The notes beneath the pieces are model-generated. The model was not told the DNA's origin. It did no database searches and worked only from the letters and a program-made list of their open reading frames with translations. Both the position numbers and the translations under genes were made by a program. A stretch of DNA of 27,233 nt. It comes from SNAP01 sp049671745 (GTDB lineage: Bacteria; Bacteroidota; Bacteroidia; Bacteroidales; Marinifilaceae). The DNA lies in contig JBATVL010000064.1 in NCBI GenBank assembly GCA_049671745.1, positions 1 to 27,233 of the forward strand, in the 5' to 3' direction. Positions 16,215-25,037 of this stretch are shown here, piece by piece (position 1 is the stretch's first letter; every line of letters begins with the position of its first letter).

Positions 16215-17846
16215 ATGAAAAAATTATTATTAATTATTATTGCAATATCTAGTTTGGCTGCAAAGGCACAAACGGATGATATAAGTTTACAAAAAGATAG
16301 TATTATAAAAGAACATAAAAGAAGCCTGCCATTATTAAATAAAAAAATAGAGCTTAGTGATAAGTTTTCTTTTAATAGACTTCTTGATAAGAAAATTTAT
16401 ATTAAAGATACTAGAAAAGATTTAAACTTAGATCCAGGTTTAAGATATTTTGCATATGATTTAGATACATATGAAAGCAATGATCTAGAATTTGTTGAAG
16501 CTCTTGGACTGTTGTCTAAATATGTTAAAAATGATTCCGTAAGAAGAATGGCTTCATATATACAAAAGTATGCCGAAAGCACTGCAAAACATGAAGCAGC
16601 TTTAAAAGAAGTAAAAAGTATTTATAAGAAACTTAGCATTAAGCGTAATAAAATGTTATTAGGTTCTCCTATAAAGAATAAAGATTCTATTGAGTTGCTT
16701 AAATCTAAACTTGAAGATCTAGATTATCTTGTTAATTTAGTGGAGAAAGATAAATCTTATGATTGGATAAAGAAGATTAGTAGAGATTCTGTTCAACTTT
16801 CTTTGAAAAATTACACTAATGATTCTCTTAATCTGTGGGTAAAAAGTGGACGTAAGCATTTTTATAGATTTTGGATTAAGAATCTGCAGAATGACTCTAT
16901 TGGAGCTTGGGTTGAAACAACTAAAGACAATGCTATTAAGATCATTGTTGATCATGATGTTTATCAAGAATCGATGAAGGATGAACATACTACAACAAAG
17001 AAACCACTTATTGTTCTTATTGATTCTAGTTATATGAAAATTAAGGATTTATATCCTTATGAAATATATTATACTAAATGGAGGTATGCTTCTATTGTGA
17101 AGTTCGGACTTAATCAAGGTAAACTTGCTAACTGGCAAAAGGATGGAGAAAATTCTATTGCAGGTTCTCTGGATTTTAATACTTTCTGCAACTATAAATA
17201 TAGAAATATTTCTTGGGAAAACACTTTAAATTATAAGTATGGTATCATGCAAGCTGGTGAGGAACAGCTTAAAAAGACTGAAGACCTTTTAGAGATTAAT
17301 TCTAAGTTTGGTCTTAAGGCATATAATTTCTGGTATTTCACAACATTATTTAACTTTAAATCTCAATTATTTAATGGTTATGATTACCTTGATAACGATA
17401 AAAGAAAATTAGTGTCTAGTTTTATGTCACCAGCTTATATTCTAGCTTCTATCGGTTTAGATTACAAACCTTCTAAGAATCTGTCTGTAATGATTTCTCC
17501 TTTTACTGGTAAATACACAATTATCTCTGATACACTTAATACTAGTCCTATTAAATATGGATTAAAGAAAGGAGAAACAGTTAAATCGGAGTTAGGTTTT
17601 TACTTTAAAACTATATATAATTGGAAAATATCTGATAAAATTAAATTAGATAATGAGTTTGGATCTTTCTATGCTTATGATGGTGATTCTAATGAAATTG
17701 ATGTAGATTGGAAAACTACTCTTGAAATGAAGATTAATTATTTCATTTCTACTAAAATATTTACTCATATTCTTTATGATAAAACTGTATCTAAGAAACT
17801 ACAATTTAAAGAACTTCTAAATATAGGATTTACTTATTATTTATAA
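16215..17846 (+). CDS. DUF3078-type outer-membrane protein
   Basis: 543 residues with a signal peptide ending near SSLAAKAQ. Residues about 30-280 are helical and charged with no family I recognise. From about residue 300 the text matches DUF3078 of Bacteroidota: WQKDGENSIAGSLDFNTF, YRNISWENTLNYKYGI, KKTEDLLEINSKFGLKA and YLDNDKRKLVSSFMSP-type strands, ending in FKELLNIGFTYYL with the terminal aromatic-rich strand typical of outer-membrane beta-barrels. The function of the family is unknown. The start has a purine-rich AGGGGGAG 3 nt before ATG, unusual in this window. It is 18 nt behind the SDR gene and 4 nt before the next gene. Confidence 0.7.
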   Translation: MKKLLLIIIAISSLAAKAQTDDISLQKDSIIKEHKRSLPLLNKKIELSDKFSFNRLLDKKIYIKDTRKDLNLDPGLRYFAYDLDTYESNDLEFVEALGLLSKYVKNDSVRRMASYIQKYAESTAKHEAALKEVKSIYKKLSIKRNKMLLGSPIKNKDSIELLKSKLEDLDYLVNLVEKDKSYDWIKKISRDSVQLSLKNYTNDSLNLWVKSGRKHFYRFWIKNLQNDSIGAWVETTKDNAIKIIVDHDVYQESMKDEHTTTKKPLIVLIDSSYMKIKDLYPYEIYYTKWRYASIVKFGLNQGKLANWQKDGENSIAGSLDFNTFCNYKYRNISWENTLNYKYGIMQAGEEQLKKTEDLLEINSKFGLKAYNFWYFTTLFNFKSQLFNGYDYLDNDKRKLVSSFMSPAYILASIGLDYKPSKNLSVMISPFTGKYTIISDTLNTSPIKYGLKKGETVKSELGFYFKTIYNWKISDKIKLDNEFGSFYAYDGDSNEIDVDWKTTLEMKINYFISTKIFTHILYDKTVSKKLQFKELLNIGFTYYL

Positions 17847-17850
17847 AAAT

Positions 17851-18897
17851 ATGTACGATTTTTCAAAAGCTAAAATAGATTCTATCATTGTTCATAATGT
17901 TGGAAATAAATACGAAGATGAGAAACTTGATTTATCAATGAAAGCTTTAGACATCGCTGATGAGTCAATAAATCAGGTGTTGTTTAATTATTTCTTTTCT
18001 CCATTTAAAAAAGATGAATTATATAATTTTAATCATGAGCAGTCTCTTGATAAAAACATTGTTTATAATTTTGTTCAAGACATTTTTGAGAATAATTTAA
18101 GCTTTTATGAAAATTCTGTAAATATTGCGAAACAATTATTTCTTAAATCTAATCACCCGAATATAAAATCGGGTGAATTTTACGTAGTTTTTCTTAAAGA
18201 CTGTGTTTTTTATGATGAGGTATGTGATGCTATTGGGCTTTTTAAATCGGAGAGTAAAGAGACTTTTTTAAAAGTATTTCTTACTGGAGATACTTATCAG
18301 CTTGGCTGTGAGGATGGAATTAATATAAAGAAATTAGATAAAGGATGTGTCATATTCAATACCTCTAAAGAGCAAGGTTATAATGTTTGTATTGTTGATA
18401 AGACAAATAAAAATAATGATACTGTGTATTGGAGAGATGATTTTCTTGGCTTAAAAGCTGTTGAGGCATCATATTTTAATACTAAAAACTATCTTGATCT
18501 ATGTAAAGATTTTGTTAAAGATGTTTATAATCAAGATAATGAGGTTTCACTTCCTGATCAAATTGATCTGTTAAATCGTTCTATTAACTATTTTAAAGAT
18601 ACAGATGTGTTCTCGGAGAATGAATTCAAAGATAAAATAATTACTGAGCCTGATGTAATAGAAGCTTTTGAAGATTATAAGCAATTTTATTCTACAGAGA
18701 AAGATCTTGACATTAAAGATGTTTTCGGTGTGTCAGAGTCAGCAGTTAAAGATAGTAAGAGGTATTTTAAACACGTATTGAAGCTTGATAAAAATTTCCA
18801 TATATATATTCATGGTAATAGAAAATTCGTAGAAAAAGGTTTTGATACTGCTAAAGATATGAATTATTACAAGCTTTTTTATAAAGAGGAGAAATAA
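17851..18897 (+). CDS. Nucleoid-associated protein, NdpA/YejK-like
   Basis: 348 residues, no signal peptide. The N-terminus (FSKAKIDSIIVHNVGNKYEDEKLDLS) and the middle part (FLKVFLTGDTYQLGCEDGINIKKLDKGCVIFNT and DTVYWRDDFLGLK) look like the 37-kDa nucleoid-associated family found widely in Bacteroidota. The family is cytoplasmic and linked to the nucleoid in E. coli, with poorly defined activity. It is acidic in this copy. It lies 4 nt after the DUF3078 gene and 58 nt before mltG. Confidence 0.72.
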   Translation: MYDFSKAKIDSIIVHNVGNKYEDEKLDLSMKALDIADESINQVLFNYFFSPFKKDELYNFNHEQSLDKNIVYNFVQDIFENNLSFYENSVNIAKQLFLKSNHPNIKSGEFYVVFLKDCVFYDEVCDAIGLFKSESKETFLKVFLTGDTYQLGCEDGINIKKLDKGCVIFNTSKEQGYNVCIVDKTNKNNDTVYWRDDFLGLKAVEASYFNTKNYLDLCKDFVKDVYNQDNEVSLPDQIDLLNRSINYFKDTDVFSENEFKDKIITEPDVIEAFEDYKQFYSTEKDLDIKDVFGVSESAVKDSKRYFKHVLKLDKNFHIYIHGNRKFVEKGFDTAKDMNYYKLFYKEEK

Positions 18898-18955
18898 TAA
18901 TCTTCTTATTCGTATATAATTAATAAATAGCTTGGTTTAAACAAAAAAAGTAAAT

Positions 18956-19975
18956 ATGAAGAGAAAAAAAATCTTATATATAATAGTGTTTATCCTATTA
19001 ATAGGAGGAGTATTTACATATAAACTATATTCGGATATATATGTATCTAATGTAATTAAAGATGGAGTTCTGTATGTAAACAATAACGACAATAAGCTTA
19101 GCATATTAAACAAACTGTATACCAACGGCTTTGTTAAAGATACTAATTCTATTTCGTGGCTTATGAAAAAGAAGAAGTATTCGCGCATATATACTGGTAA
19201 ATACAATATTAGTAAAGGAATGAATAATAATGATTTAGTTAATAATCTTAGATCTGGAAATCAAGATGCAATTAAACTTACTTTTAATAATATTAGAACA
19301 AAAGAAGAGTTTGCTGGTCGACTGTCAGGTGTACTTATGATAGATTCTTTGCCATTATTAAATAAATTAAATGATCAGGCATTTACCGCAAAATTTGGAT
19401 TTACTACTTACACTATAATTGGTATGTTCTTACCCAACACTTATGATATTTATTGGGATATATCTATAAATGATCTATTTAAAAGAATGAACAAAGAATA
19501 TAACGTTTTTTGGACGCCCATAAGAAGACAGAAAGCTGAAAAAGCTTCTATTTCTCCAATGGGAGCAATTATAATAGCTTCTATAGTTGAGGAGGAGTCT
19601 ATTAAAGAAGATGAGGCTTCTACTATTGCTGGTGTTTACATAAACAGATTGAATAAGAACTATGCGTTAGGTGCTGATCCCACTCTTAAATTTGCATTAG
19701 GTAATTTTAAGATAAAAAGAATATTAAATATACATAAAGAAATCGATTCACCTTACAATACTTATAAATATAGAGGTTTGCCTCCAGGGCCTATTCGTCA
19801 ACCATCTACTATTACGATAGATCATGTACTTAACTATCAAAAGCATAAATATTTATACTTTTGTGCAAAAGAAGATTTTTCTGGATATCACAATTTTGCT
19901 AAAACTCTGATTCAGCACAATATTAATGCTGCTAAGTACAGAAATGAGCTAAATAAAAGAAGGATTTACAAATAA
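18956..19975 (+). CDS. mltG: Endolytic murein transglycosylase MltG
   Basis: 339 residues. One N-terminal membrane segment (KILYIIVFILLIGGVF, 5-20) anchors it in the inner membrane. Then a LysM-like N-terminal part and the YceG catalytic domain: MFLPNTYDIYWD (157-168), ASIVEEESIKEDEAS with the catalytic Glu near 212, GVYINRL, LGADPTLKFALG, SPYNTYKYRGLPPGPI and YFCAKEDFSGYHNFAKT. It cuts nascent glycan strands and sets their length. The length matches the family. Last gene of the SDR operon. Confidence 0.93.
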   Translation: MKRKKILYIIVFILLIGGVFTYKLYSDIYVSNVIKDGVLYVNNNDNKLSILNKLYTNGFVKDTNSISWLMKKKKYSRIYTGKYNISKGMNNNDLVNNLRSGNQDAIKLTFNNIRTKEEFAGRLSGVLMIDSLPLLNKLNDQAFTAKFGFTTYTIIGMFLPNTYDIYWDISINDLFKRMNKEYNVFWTPIRRQKAEKASISPMGAIIIASIVEEESIKEDEASTIAGVYINRLNKNYALGADPTLKFALGNFKIKRILNIHKEIDSPYNTYKYRGLPPGPIRQPSTITIDHVLNYQKHKYLYFCAKEDFSGYHNFAKTLIQHNINAAKYRNELNKRRIYK

Positions 19976-19999
19976 AACATGTGATTTCCTTTACTATTA

Positions 20000-20030
20000 T
20001 TTGTTTAGATGAAAATATTCCCTATTTTTG
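20000..20030 (+). promoter_or_regulatory. rpsF operon promoter (exact Bacteroidota consensus)
   Basis: TTTG at 20000-20003, spacer of 19 nt, TATTTTTG at 20023-20030: both boxes and the spacing match the consensus exactly. The predicted leader of about 35 nt before the ATG is A/T only, without a hairpin, and has no CCG motif of the bS6:bS18 leader element known in other phyla. Confidence 0.85.
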
Positions 20031-20070
20031 CGACTTGAATTATTTAAAATTAATTTAAAATTATTTAACT

Positions 20071-20421
20071 ATGTTGAATCATTACGAGACTGTTTTCATT
20101 ACAACTCCCGTTTTATCTGATGTACAGATAAAGGAAGCAGTAGAAAAATTCAAGGCTATTATCACTGAGAATGGTGGTAATATCGAGCATGAGGAAGACT
20201 GGGGTCTTCGCAAGCTTGCCTATCCTATCCAGAAAAAAACTACTGGATTTTATCATCTAATCCAATTCAACGCTCCTGGTGAGTTAGTTGATATGTTAGA
20301 ATTACAATACAGACGTGACGAAAAAGTGTTACGTTTCTTGTCTTTCAGATTAGATAAGCATGCATACGAGTATGCAGCTAAAAGAAGAAATAACAAAAAA
20401 GAAGTAAAGGAGGATAAATAA
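20071..20421 (+). CDS. rpsF: 30S ribosomal protein bS6
   Basis: 116 residues. The start MLNHYETVFITTPVLSDVQIKEAVEKF is the conserved first strand and helix; EDWGLRKLAYPIQKKTTGFYHLIQF and the conserved RRDEKVLRFLSFR strand follow. It binds 16S rRNA as a pair with bS18, encoded 2 nt downstream. The basic Lys-rich tail (AKRRNNKKEVKEDK) is encoded partly by the DNA that carries the rpsR Shine-Dalgarno. Confidence 0.97.
   Translation: MLNHYETVFITTPVLSDVQIKEAVEKFKAIITENGGNIEHEEDWGLRKLAYPIQKKTTGFYHLIQFNAPGELVDMLELQYRRDEKVLRFLSFRLDKHAYEYAAKRRNNKKEVKEDK
20405..20413 (+). promoter_or_regulatory. Strong Shine-Dalgarno sequence of rpsR
   Basis: TAAAGGAGG, with AAGGAGG (20407-20413) fully complementary to the 16S rRNA 3' end, 10 nt before the rpsR ATG (20424) and inside the last codons of rpsF. 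Most genes of this window have no such site. Confidence 0.85.
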
Positions 20422-20423
20422 TT

Positions 20424-20693
20424 ATGGCACAGAACGATAGCGAAATTAGATATTTGACTCCACCAACAGTAGAGATCAAAAAAAAGAAGTACTGTAGATT
20501 CAAAAAGAACAAGATCAAGTTCATAGACTACAAAGATGCTGAATTCCTTAAGAGATTCTTAAACGAGCAAGGTAAAATCTTACCTCGTCGTATCACTGGT
20601 ACATCTTTAAAATACCAAAGAAAAGTAGCTAAAGCAGTGAAGAGAGCACGTCATTTAGCGTTGCTTCCTTATGTAACAGATTTGATGAAATAA
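20424..20693 (+). CDS. rpsR: 30S ribosomal protein bS18
   Basis: 89 residues, somewhat long at the N-terminus (LTPPTVEIKKKK) as usual in Bacteroidota. Core: KYCRFKKNKIKFIDYKDAEFLKRFLNEQGKILPRRITGTSLKYQRKV, with the conserved basic helix KRARHLALLPYV. It pairs with bS6 at the 30S platform. In Bacteroidota bS18, bS6 and bS21 form the pocket that hides the 16S 3' end (reported for Flavobacterium johnsoniae). Confidence 0.97.
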   Translation: MAQNDSEIRYLTPPTVEIKKKKYCRFKKNKIKFIDYKDAEFLKRFLNEQGKILPRRITGTSLKYQRKVAKAVKRARHLALLPYVTDLMK

Positions 20694-20707
20694 AAAAGAG
20701 GAAGAAT

Positions 20708-21154
20708 ATGCAAGTAATATTAATAACAGACATAGCAAATCTAGGTCACAAGGATGACATTTTAGATGTAAAGCCTGGTTATGGTCGTAATTTTCTGATT
20801 CCACAGAGTTACGCAATCTTAGCTACTGAATCTGCAAAGAAAGTTCACGCTGAAAACATGAGACAAAGAGCTCATAAAGAAGCAAAAATTAAAGAAGAAG
20901 CTTCTGAGCTTGCTCAAAAGCTTGAAGGTGTTAAACTTACTATTGCTACTAAAACTAGCACAACAGGTAAGATCTTCGGTTCTGTTAACTCTATCATGAT
21001 TGCTGAGTCTCTTAAAGGACAAGGTTTTGATATTGACAGAAAGAAAATCTTAGTTAAAGCTGACGCTATTAAAGAAGTAGGTACTTATTCAGCAACTATC
21101 AAACTTCACCGTGAGGTGAAAGTTGAGATTGCACTTGATGTAGTATCAGAATAA
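20708..21154 (+). CDS. rplI: 50S ribosomal protein bL9
   Basis: 148 residues, full length. N-domain MQVILITDIANLGHKDDILDVKPGYGRNFLIPQSYA, central helix rich in Ala, Glu and Lys, and the C-domain with GKIFGSVNSIMIAESLK and IKEVGTYSATIKLHREV. It stabilises the L1 stalk base. A modest SD (GAGG, 20698-20701) precedes the start. Last gene of the operon; the terminator follows at 21215. Confidence 0.97.
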   Translation: MQVILITDIANLGHKDDILDVKPGYGRNFLIPQSYAILATESAKKVHAENMRQRAHKEAKIKEEASELAQKLEGVKLTIATKTSTTGKIFGSVNSIMIAESLKGQGFDIDRKKILVKADAIKEVGTYSATIKLHREVKVEIALDVVSE

Positions 21155-21214
21155 GTAGGTTTTAAAAAATTAAGTTTTAACCAGACTTAGACGAGAATTC
21201 CAAACAGACAATAT

Positions 21215-21245
21215 AAAAGCCACCTTTCCAGGGTGGCTTTTTCTT
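21215..21245 (+). terminator. Terminator of the rpsF-rpsR-rplI operon
   Basis: AAAGCCACC (21216-21224) pairs with GGTGGCTTT (21232-21240), loop of 7 nt, followed by T-rich sequence. It lies just before the uvrA -7 box. Confidence 0.9.
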
Positions 21246-21260
21246 TTTGTATATTTTTCC

Positions 21261-21268
21261 TATATTTG
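21261..21268 (+). promoter_or_regulatory. uvrA -7 box (TATATTTG)
   Basis: TATATTTG fits TAnnTTTG and lies 22 nt before the GTG at 21290. The -33 region falls in the terminator's T-run, which holds TTTT but no TTTG at exact distance. Confidence 0.55.
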
Positions 21269-21289
21269 TTAGTCATAAACACTCTTGAC

Positions 21290-24055
21290 GTGGACAATTA
21301 TATAGAAATAAAAGGAGCACGAGTTAATAATCTTAAGAATTTATCAATTAAGATACCTCGAAATAAATTTATAGTTATTACTGGATTGTCAGGTTCAGGG
21401 AAGTCATCATTAGCTTTTGATACTTTGTATGCTGAAGGTCAAAGACGATATGTGGAATCTCTTTCCTCATATGCTCGACAATTTCTTGGCAGAATGGATA
21501 AACCGGAGGTTGATTTCATTAAAGGCATCCCACCAGCTGTTGCCATAGAACAGAAAGTTAATTCTAGGAATCCACGTTCTACAGTCGGAACTTCTACAGA
21601 AATATATGATTATCTAAAATTACTTTACGCTCGTATTGGACGAACTTACTCTCCAGTATCAGGACAAGAGGTTGTCTGTCATCAAGTTGATGATGTAGTT
21701 AAATATGTACTTTCTCTTCCTGTAAATGATAAAGTATTAGTTAGTATACCATTTTCATGTTCTGATGATCAGAATCAAGCAGAAGTGCTAATATCACTCG
21801 AGAAACAAGGATTTTCTCGTCTGCAAACAGACGGTTCTTTTCATAGAATAAATGATATAATTGCAAGTAAGATAGAACTTAATAAATCTACTGTTATTGT
21901 AATTGATAGACTTTCTGTTTCAAACGATGACGATACAAGAAGTAGAATCAATGATTCTATTCAAACGGCTTTTTATGAAGGTAATGGTTTATGTATAATT
22001 GAGCATAATGGAGAAAAAACAAAATTCTCAAATATATTCGAGGCTGACGGTATTATTTTTGAACAAGCAACTGTGCATTCATTCTCATTTAATAATCCTT
22101 TAGGTGCTTGCCCTATTTGTGAGGGTTATGGAAAAATAGTTGGGATAGATATAGACTTAGTTATTCCAAATAAAACTTTAAGCATATACGAAGATGCAAT
22201 TGCTGCTTGGAGAGGAGAGAAGCTTTCGGAAATGAAAAGAACTTTGATTAGTTCAGCAGATAATTTTGACTTCCCTATTCATAGAGCATATTTTGACCTA
22301 ACTGAAGAACAAAAGAAATTACTTTGGACAGGAAATGAATACTTCATAGGACTTGATGACTTTTTTGAAGAATTAGAATCTAAGAAATATAAAATACAAA
22401 ATAGAGTAATGCTTTCTAGATATAAGGGGAAAACAATATGTCCTGAATGTGAGGGGTCTCGCCTAAAAAAAGAAACTAGATATATTAAAGTTAGCGGTAG
22501 ATCTATTCAAGAATTGATTAATCTTCCAATTTCTAGTTTACTTTCTTTTTTTGAAAATATTGAACTAACAGAACATGAAAAACAAATTGCAAAGAGAATT
22601 CTTCCAGATATATTAAATAGATTACAGTTCTTAAGTGATGTAGGACTTTCATATATTACCTTAAATCGTTTGTCTTCAACTCTTTCTGGTGGGGAATCAC
22701 AAAGAATAAACCTTGCAACCTCACTGGGGTCATCTCTTGTTGGATCATTATATATTCTAGATGAACCAAGCATAGGTTTACATTCTCGTGATACAGAACT
22801 TCTTATAAGAGTTTTAAGAGAACTTAGAGATATTGGAAATACAGTTATTGTAGTTGAACATGATGAGGATATTATAAAAGCAGCTGATCAAATCATTGAT
22901 ATAGGACCTTTAGCAGGAAGATTAGGAGGAGAGTTGGTTTTTCAAGGTTCTACTGATGAATTAATCAAATCAGACACTCTTACAGCAAAATACATTACAG
23001 AGAGAATAAAAATTGATGTACCTGTCATCAGAAGAAAGTGGAATTCTTTTATAGAAATTTGTGGTGCAAATGAAAATAATCTAAAGAATATTAACGTAAA
23101 AATACCTTTAAATATAATGACAGTAATTACTGGAGTGTCAGGCTCTGGTAAATCATCTTTAATTAGGACTATACTTGCTCCTGTCTTGAAGAAACACTTT
23201 GGAGAGTATAGTGACAAGACTGGAAGTTATGATGTCTTAAAAGGTGATTTAAATCTATTAAAGGCTGTAGAATTTGTAGATCAGAATCCAATTGGTAGAT
23301 CTTCTCGTTCAAATCCTGTTACTTATCTGAAGGCCTGGGATGATATTCGTAAAATATTCTCATCTCAGAAACAATCTATCCTTTTTGGGTATAAAGCTTC
23401 TCATTTTTCCTTTAATGTAACAGGAGGTAGATGTGAACATTGTCAAGGTGAAGGAATAATAAAAGTAGAGATGCAATTCATGGCAGATGTATACCTACAA
23501 TGTGAACATTGTAAAGGCCGTAGATTTAAGGATGACATCTTGGAAATTAAATATAAAGAGAAGAACATCTACGACGTTTTAAATATGACGGTAAATGAAG
23601 CACTTGAATTCTTTTTTATAAATAAAGATACAATCTCAAAAAAAATTATCAAAAAGCTTAATTGTTTAAAAGATACTGGCTTAGGATACATTAAACTTGG
23701 GCAATCATCTAATACTTTATCAGGAGGAGAATCTCAGAGAATAAAACTTTCATTTTTTCTTTCAAAAGAAAAAGCAGAGCCAACTATATTTATTTTTGAT
23801 GAACCTACAACTGGTTTGCATTTTCATGATATTAATAAACTCATGGATTCTTTTAATTCATTAATATCTCATGGACATACTATCTTAATTATAGAGCATA
23901 ATTATGAGATTATAAAATGTGCAGATCATATTATTGATCTAGGGCCAGAAGGTGGAAGTTTAGGTGGAGAAATTATTTTTGAAGGAACGCCAGAAAACCT
24001 AGTTAAATGCCAGAAATCGCATACTGGTAAATACTTAGTAGATAAATTAAAATAA
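21290..24055 (+). CDS. uvrA: UvrABC system protein A
   Basis: I start at GTG 21290 (921 residues, protein begins with DNYIEIKGARVNNLKNL after fMet). The open frame continues to 21233, but that part runs through the terminator stem and the -7 box and reads as hydrophobic noise. Damage recognition ATPase of nucleotide excision repair. Two ABC modules: Walker A GLSGSGKSS and GVSGSGKSS; signatures LSGGESQRINLATSL and LSGGESQRIKLSFFL; Walker B YILDEPSIGLH and FIFDEPTTGLH. Zinc fingers: CPICEGYG with CPECEGSR in the first half, CEHCQGEG with CEHCKGRR in the second. A bidirectional terminator follows at 24065-24110. Confidence 0.95.
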   Translation: MDNYIEIKGARVNNLKNLSIKIPRNKFIVITGLSGSGKSSLAFDTLYAEGQRRYVESLSSYARQFLGRMDKPEVDFIKGIPPAVAIEQKVNSRNPRSTVGTSTEIYDYLKLLYARIGRTYSPVSGQEVVCHQVDDVVKYVLSLPVNDKVLVSIPFSCSDDQNQAEVLISLEKQGFSRLQTDGSFHRINDIIASKIELNKSTVIVIDRLSVSNDDDTRSRINDSIQTAFYEGNGLCIIEHNGEKTKFSNIFEADGIIFEQATVHSFSFNNPLGACPICEGYGKIVGIDIDLVIPNKTLSIYEDAIAAWRGEKLSEMKRTLISSADNFDFPIHRAYFDLTEEQKKLLWTGNEYFIGLDDFFEELESKKYKIQNRVMLSRYKGKTICPECEGSRLKKETRYIKVSGRSIQELINLPISSLLSFFENIELTEHEKQIAKRILPDILNRLQFLSDVGLSYITLNRLSSTLSGGESQRINLATSLGSSLVGSLYILDEPSIGLHSRDTELLIRVLRELRDIGNTVIVVEHDEDIIKAADQIIDIGPLAGRLGGELVFQGSTDELIKSDTLTAKYITERIKIDVPVIRRKWNSFIEICGANENNLKNINVKIPLNIMTVITGVSGSGKSSLIRTILAPVLKKHFGEYSDKTGSYDVLKGDLNLLKAVEFVDQNPIGRSSRSNPVTYLKAWDDIRKIFSSQKQSILFGYKASHFSFNVTGGRCEHCQGEGIIKVEMQFMADVYLQCEHCKGRRFKDDILEIKYKEKNIYDVLNMTVNEALEFFFINKDTISKKIIKKLNCLKDTGLGYIKLGQSSNTLSGGESQRIKLSFFLSKEKAEPTIFIFDEPTTGLHFHDINKLMDSFNSLISHGHTILIIEHNYEIIKCADHIIDLGPEGGSLGGEIIFEGTPENLVKCQKSHTGKYLVDKLK

Positions 24056-24064
24056 TATTTTATT

Positions 24065-24110
24065 AAAAAAGAGCATACTGTAGAAACTAATCTACCAATA
24101 TGCTCTTTTT
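24065..24110. terminator. Bidirectional terminator between uvrA and pyrD
   Basis: A-run plus GAGCATA (24065-24077) pairs with TATGCTC plus T-run (24099-24110); inner GTAGA with TCTAC strengthens the stem. The A-run and T-run serve both converging transcripts. Confidence 0.85.
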
Positions 24111-24125
24111 CTTATTAAAAAAAAT

Positions 24126-25037
24126 TTAAACTTTCAAAGCACCAATTAATTCATTTATTGAAGAAACTCCATGTCTCTTCATATAATCTTCTATTCCATC
24201 AACTATTTTCATAGTTATATCTGGGTCTATAAAATTAGCAGTCCCAACTTGAATAGCTGAAGCTCCTGCTAAAATAAATTCTATTGCATCTTTAGCATTC
24301 ATGATTCCTCCTAATCCAACAACAGGAATATCAACTGCATTAGAAACTTGCCAAACCATTCTTAAAGCAATAGGTTTAACGCAAGCCCCTGATAAACCTC
24401 CAGTAATAGTACTTAAAAGTGGTTTTTGAGTTTCAGCATCTATAGCCATTCCCATTAATGTGTTAATTAAAGAAACAGAACTAGCTCCTGCTCCTTCCAC
24501 CCCCTTAGCTATGCTTGCAATATCAGTGACATTAGGAGATAATTTAACCATTAAATGTTTACCGTATACTTTTCTTACTTCTTTAACAACTGATGCAGCT
24601 GATTCACAAGATGTACCAAAAGCCATTCCACCCTCTTTTACATTAGGGCAAGAAATATTAAGTTCTATACCAGGTATTCGATCAAGCTCATTAATCTTCT
24701 CAGCTGTAGCAATATAATCGTTTATTGTAGAACCTGAGACATTAACAAGTATGTTAGAATCTATATCTTTTATTCTTGGATAAATTTCATTAATAAAATA
24801 ATCAACACCTTTGTTTTGAAGTCCAACTGCATTAAGCATTCCTGAAGACGTTTCAGCCATTCTAGGATAAGGATTTCCTTCTCTATGAGCAATTGTAGTT
24901 CCTTTTACAACGAAGCCACCTAAACGGCTTAGATCGACAAAATCAGCAAACTCTTCACCATATCCAAAAGTACCTGATGCTGTCATTACAGGATTTCTTA
25001 ATTCTAATCCATTTAGTGATACTGATAAATCTACCAT
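24126..25037 (-). CDS. pyrD: Dihydroorotate dehydrogenase, class 1B catalytic subunit
   Basis: 303 residues from the ATG at 25037. The frame extends 15 codons further up, but those overlap pyrK and lack similarity; the conserved start is MVDLSVSLNGLELRNPVMTASG. It oxidises dihydroorotate to orotate with FMN. Seen: VVKGTT (43-48, FMN-contacting Lys), GLQNKG (72-77), NISCPNVKEGG with catalytic Cys130, VKLSPNV, LINT, GGLSGACVKPIALR and VGLGGIMNAKDAIEFILAGASAIQVGTA, given by core parts. Cys at the active base and the partner pyrK next door mark it as the NAD-dependent class 1B enzyme. The first 7 nt overlap the end of pyrK, so translation is probably coupled. Confidence 0.93.
   Translation of the reverse strand: MVDLSVSLNGLELRNPVMTASGTFGYGEEFADFVDLSRLGGFVVKGTTIAHREGNPYPRMAETSSGMLNAVGLQNKGVDYFINEIYPRIKDIDSNILVNVSGSTINDYIATAEKINELDRIPGIELNISCPNVKEGGMAFGTSCESAASVVKEVRKVYGKHLMVKLSPNVTDIASIAKGVEGAGASSVSLINTLMGMAIDAETQKPLLSTITGGLSGACVKPIALRMVWQVSNAVDIPVVGLGGIMNAKDAIEFILAGASAIQVGTANFIDPDITMKIVDGIEDYMKRHGVSSINELIGALKV

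Noticed and set aside
20031..20070. bS6:bS18-binding leader element before rpsF
   Set aside because: The leader is about 35-40 nt, A/T only near the start codon, and shows no hairpin with the CCG motif.
21233..21289. Longer N-terminus of UvrA
   Set aside because: It overlaps the terminator stem and the -7 box and encodes a hydrophobic run not expected in UvrA.
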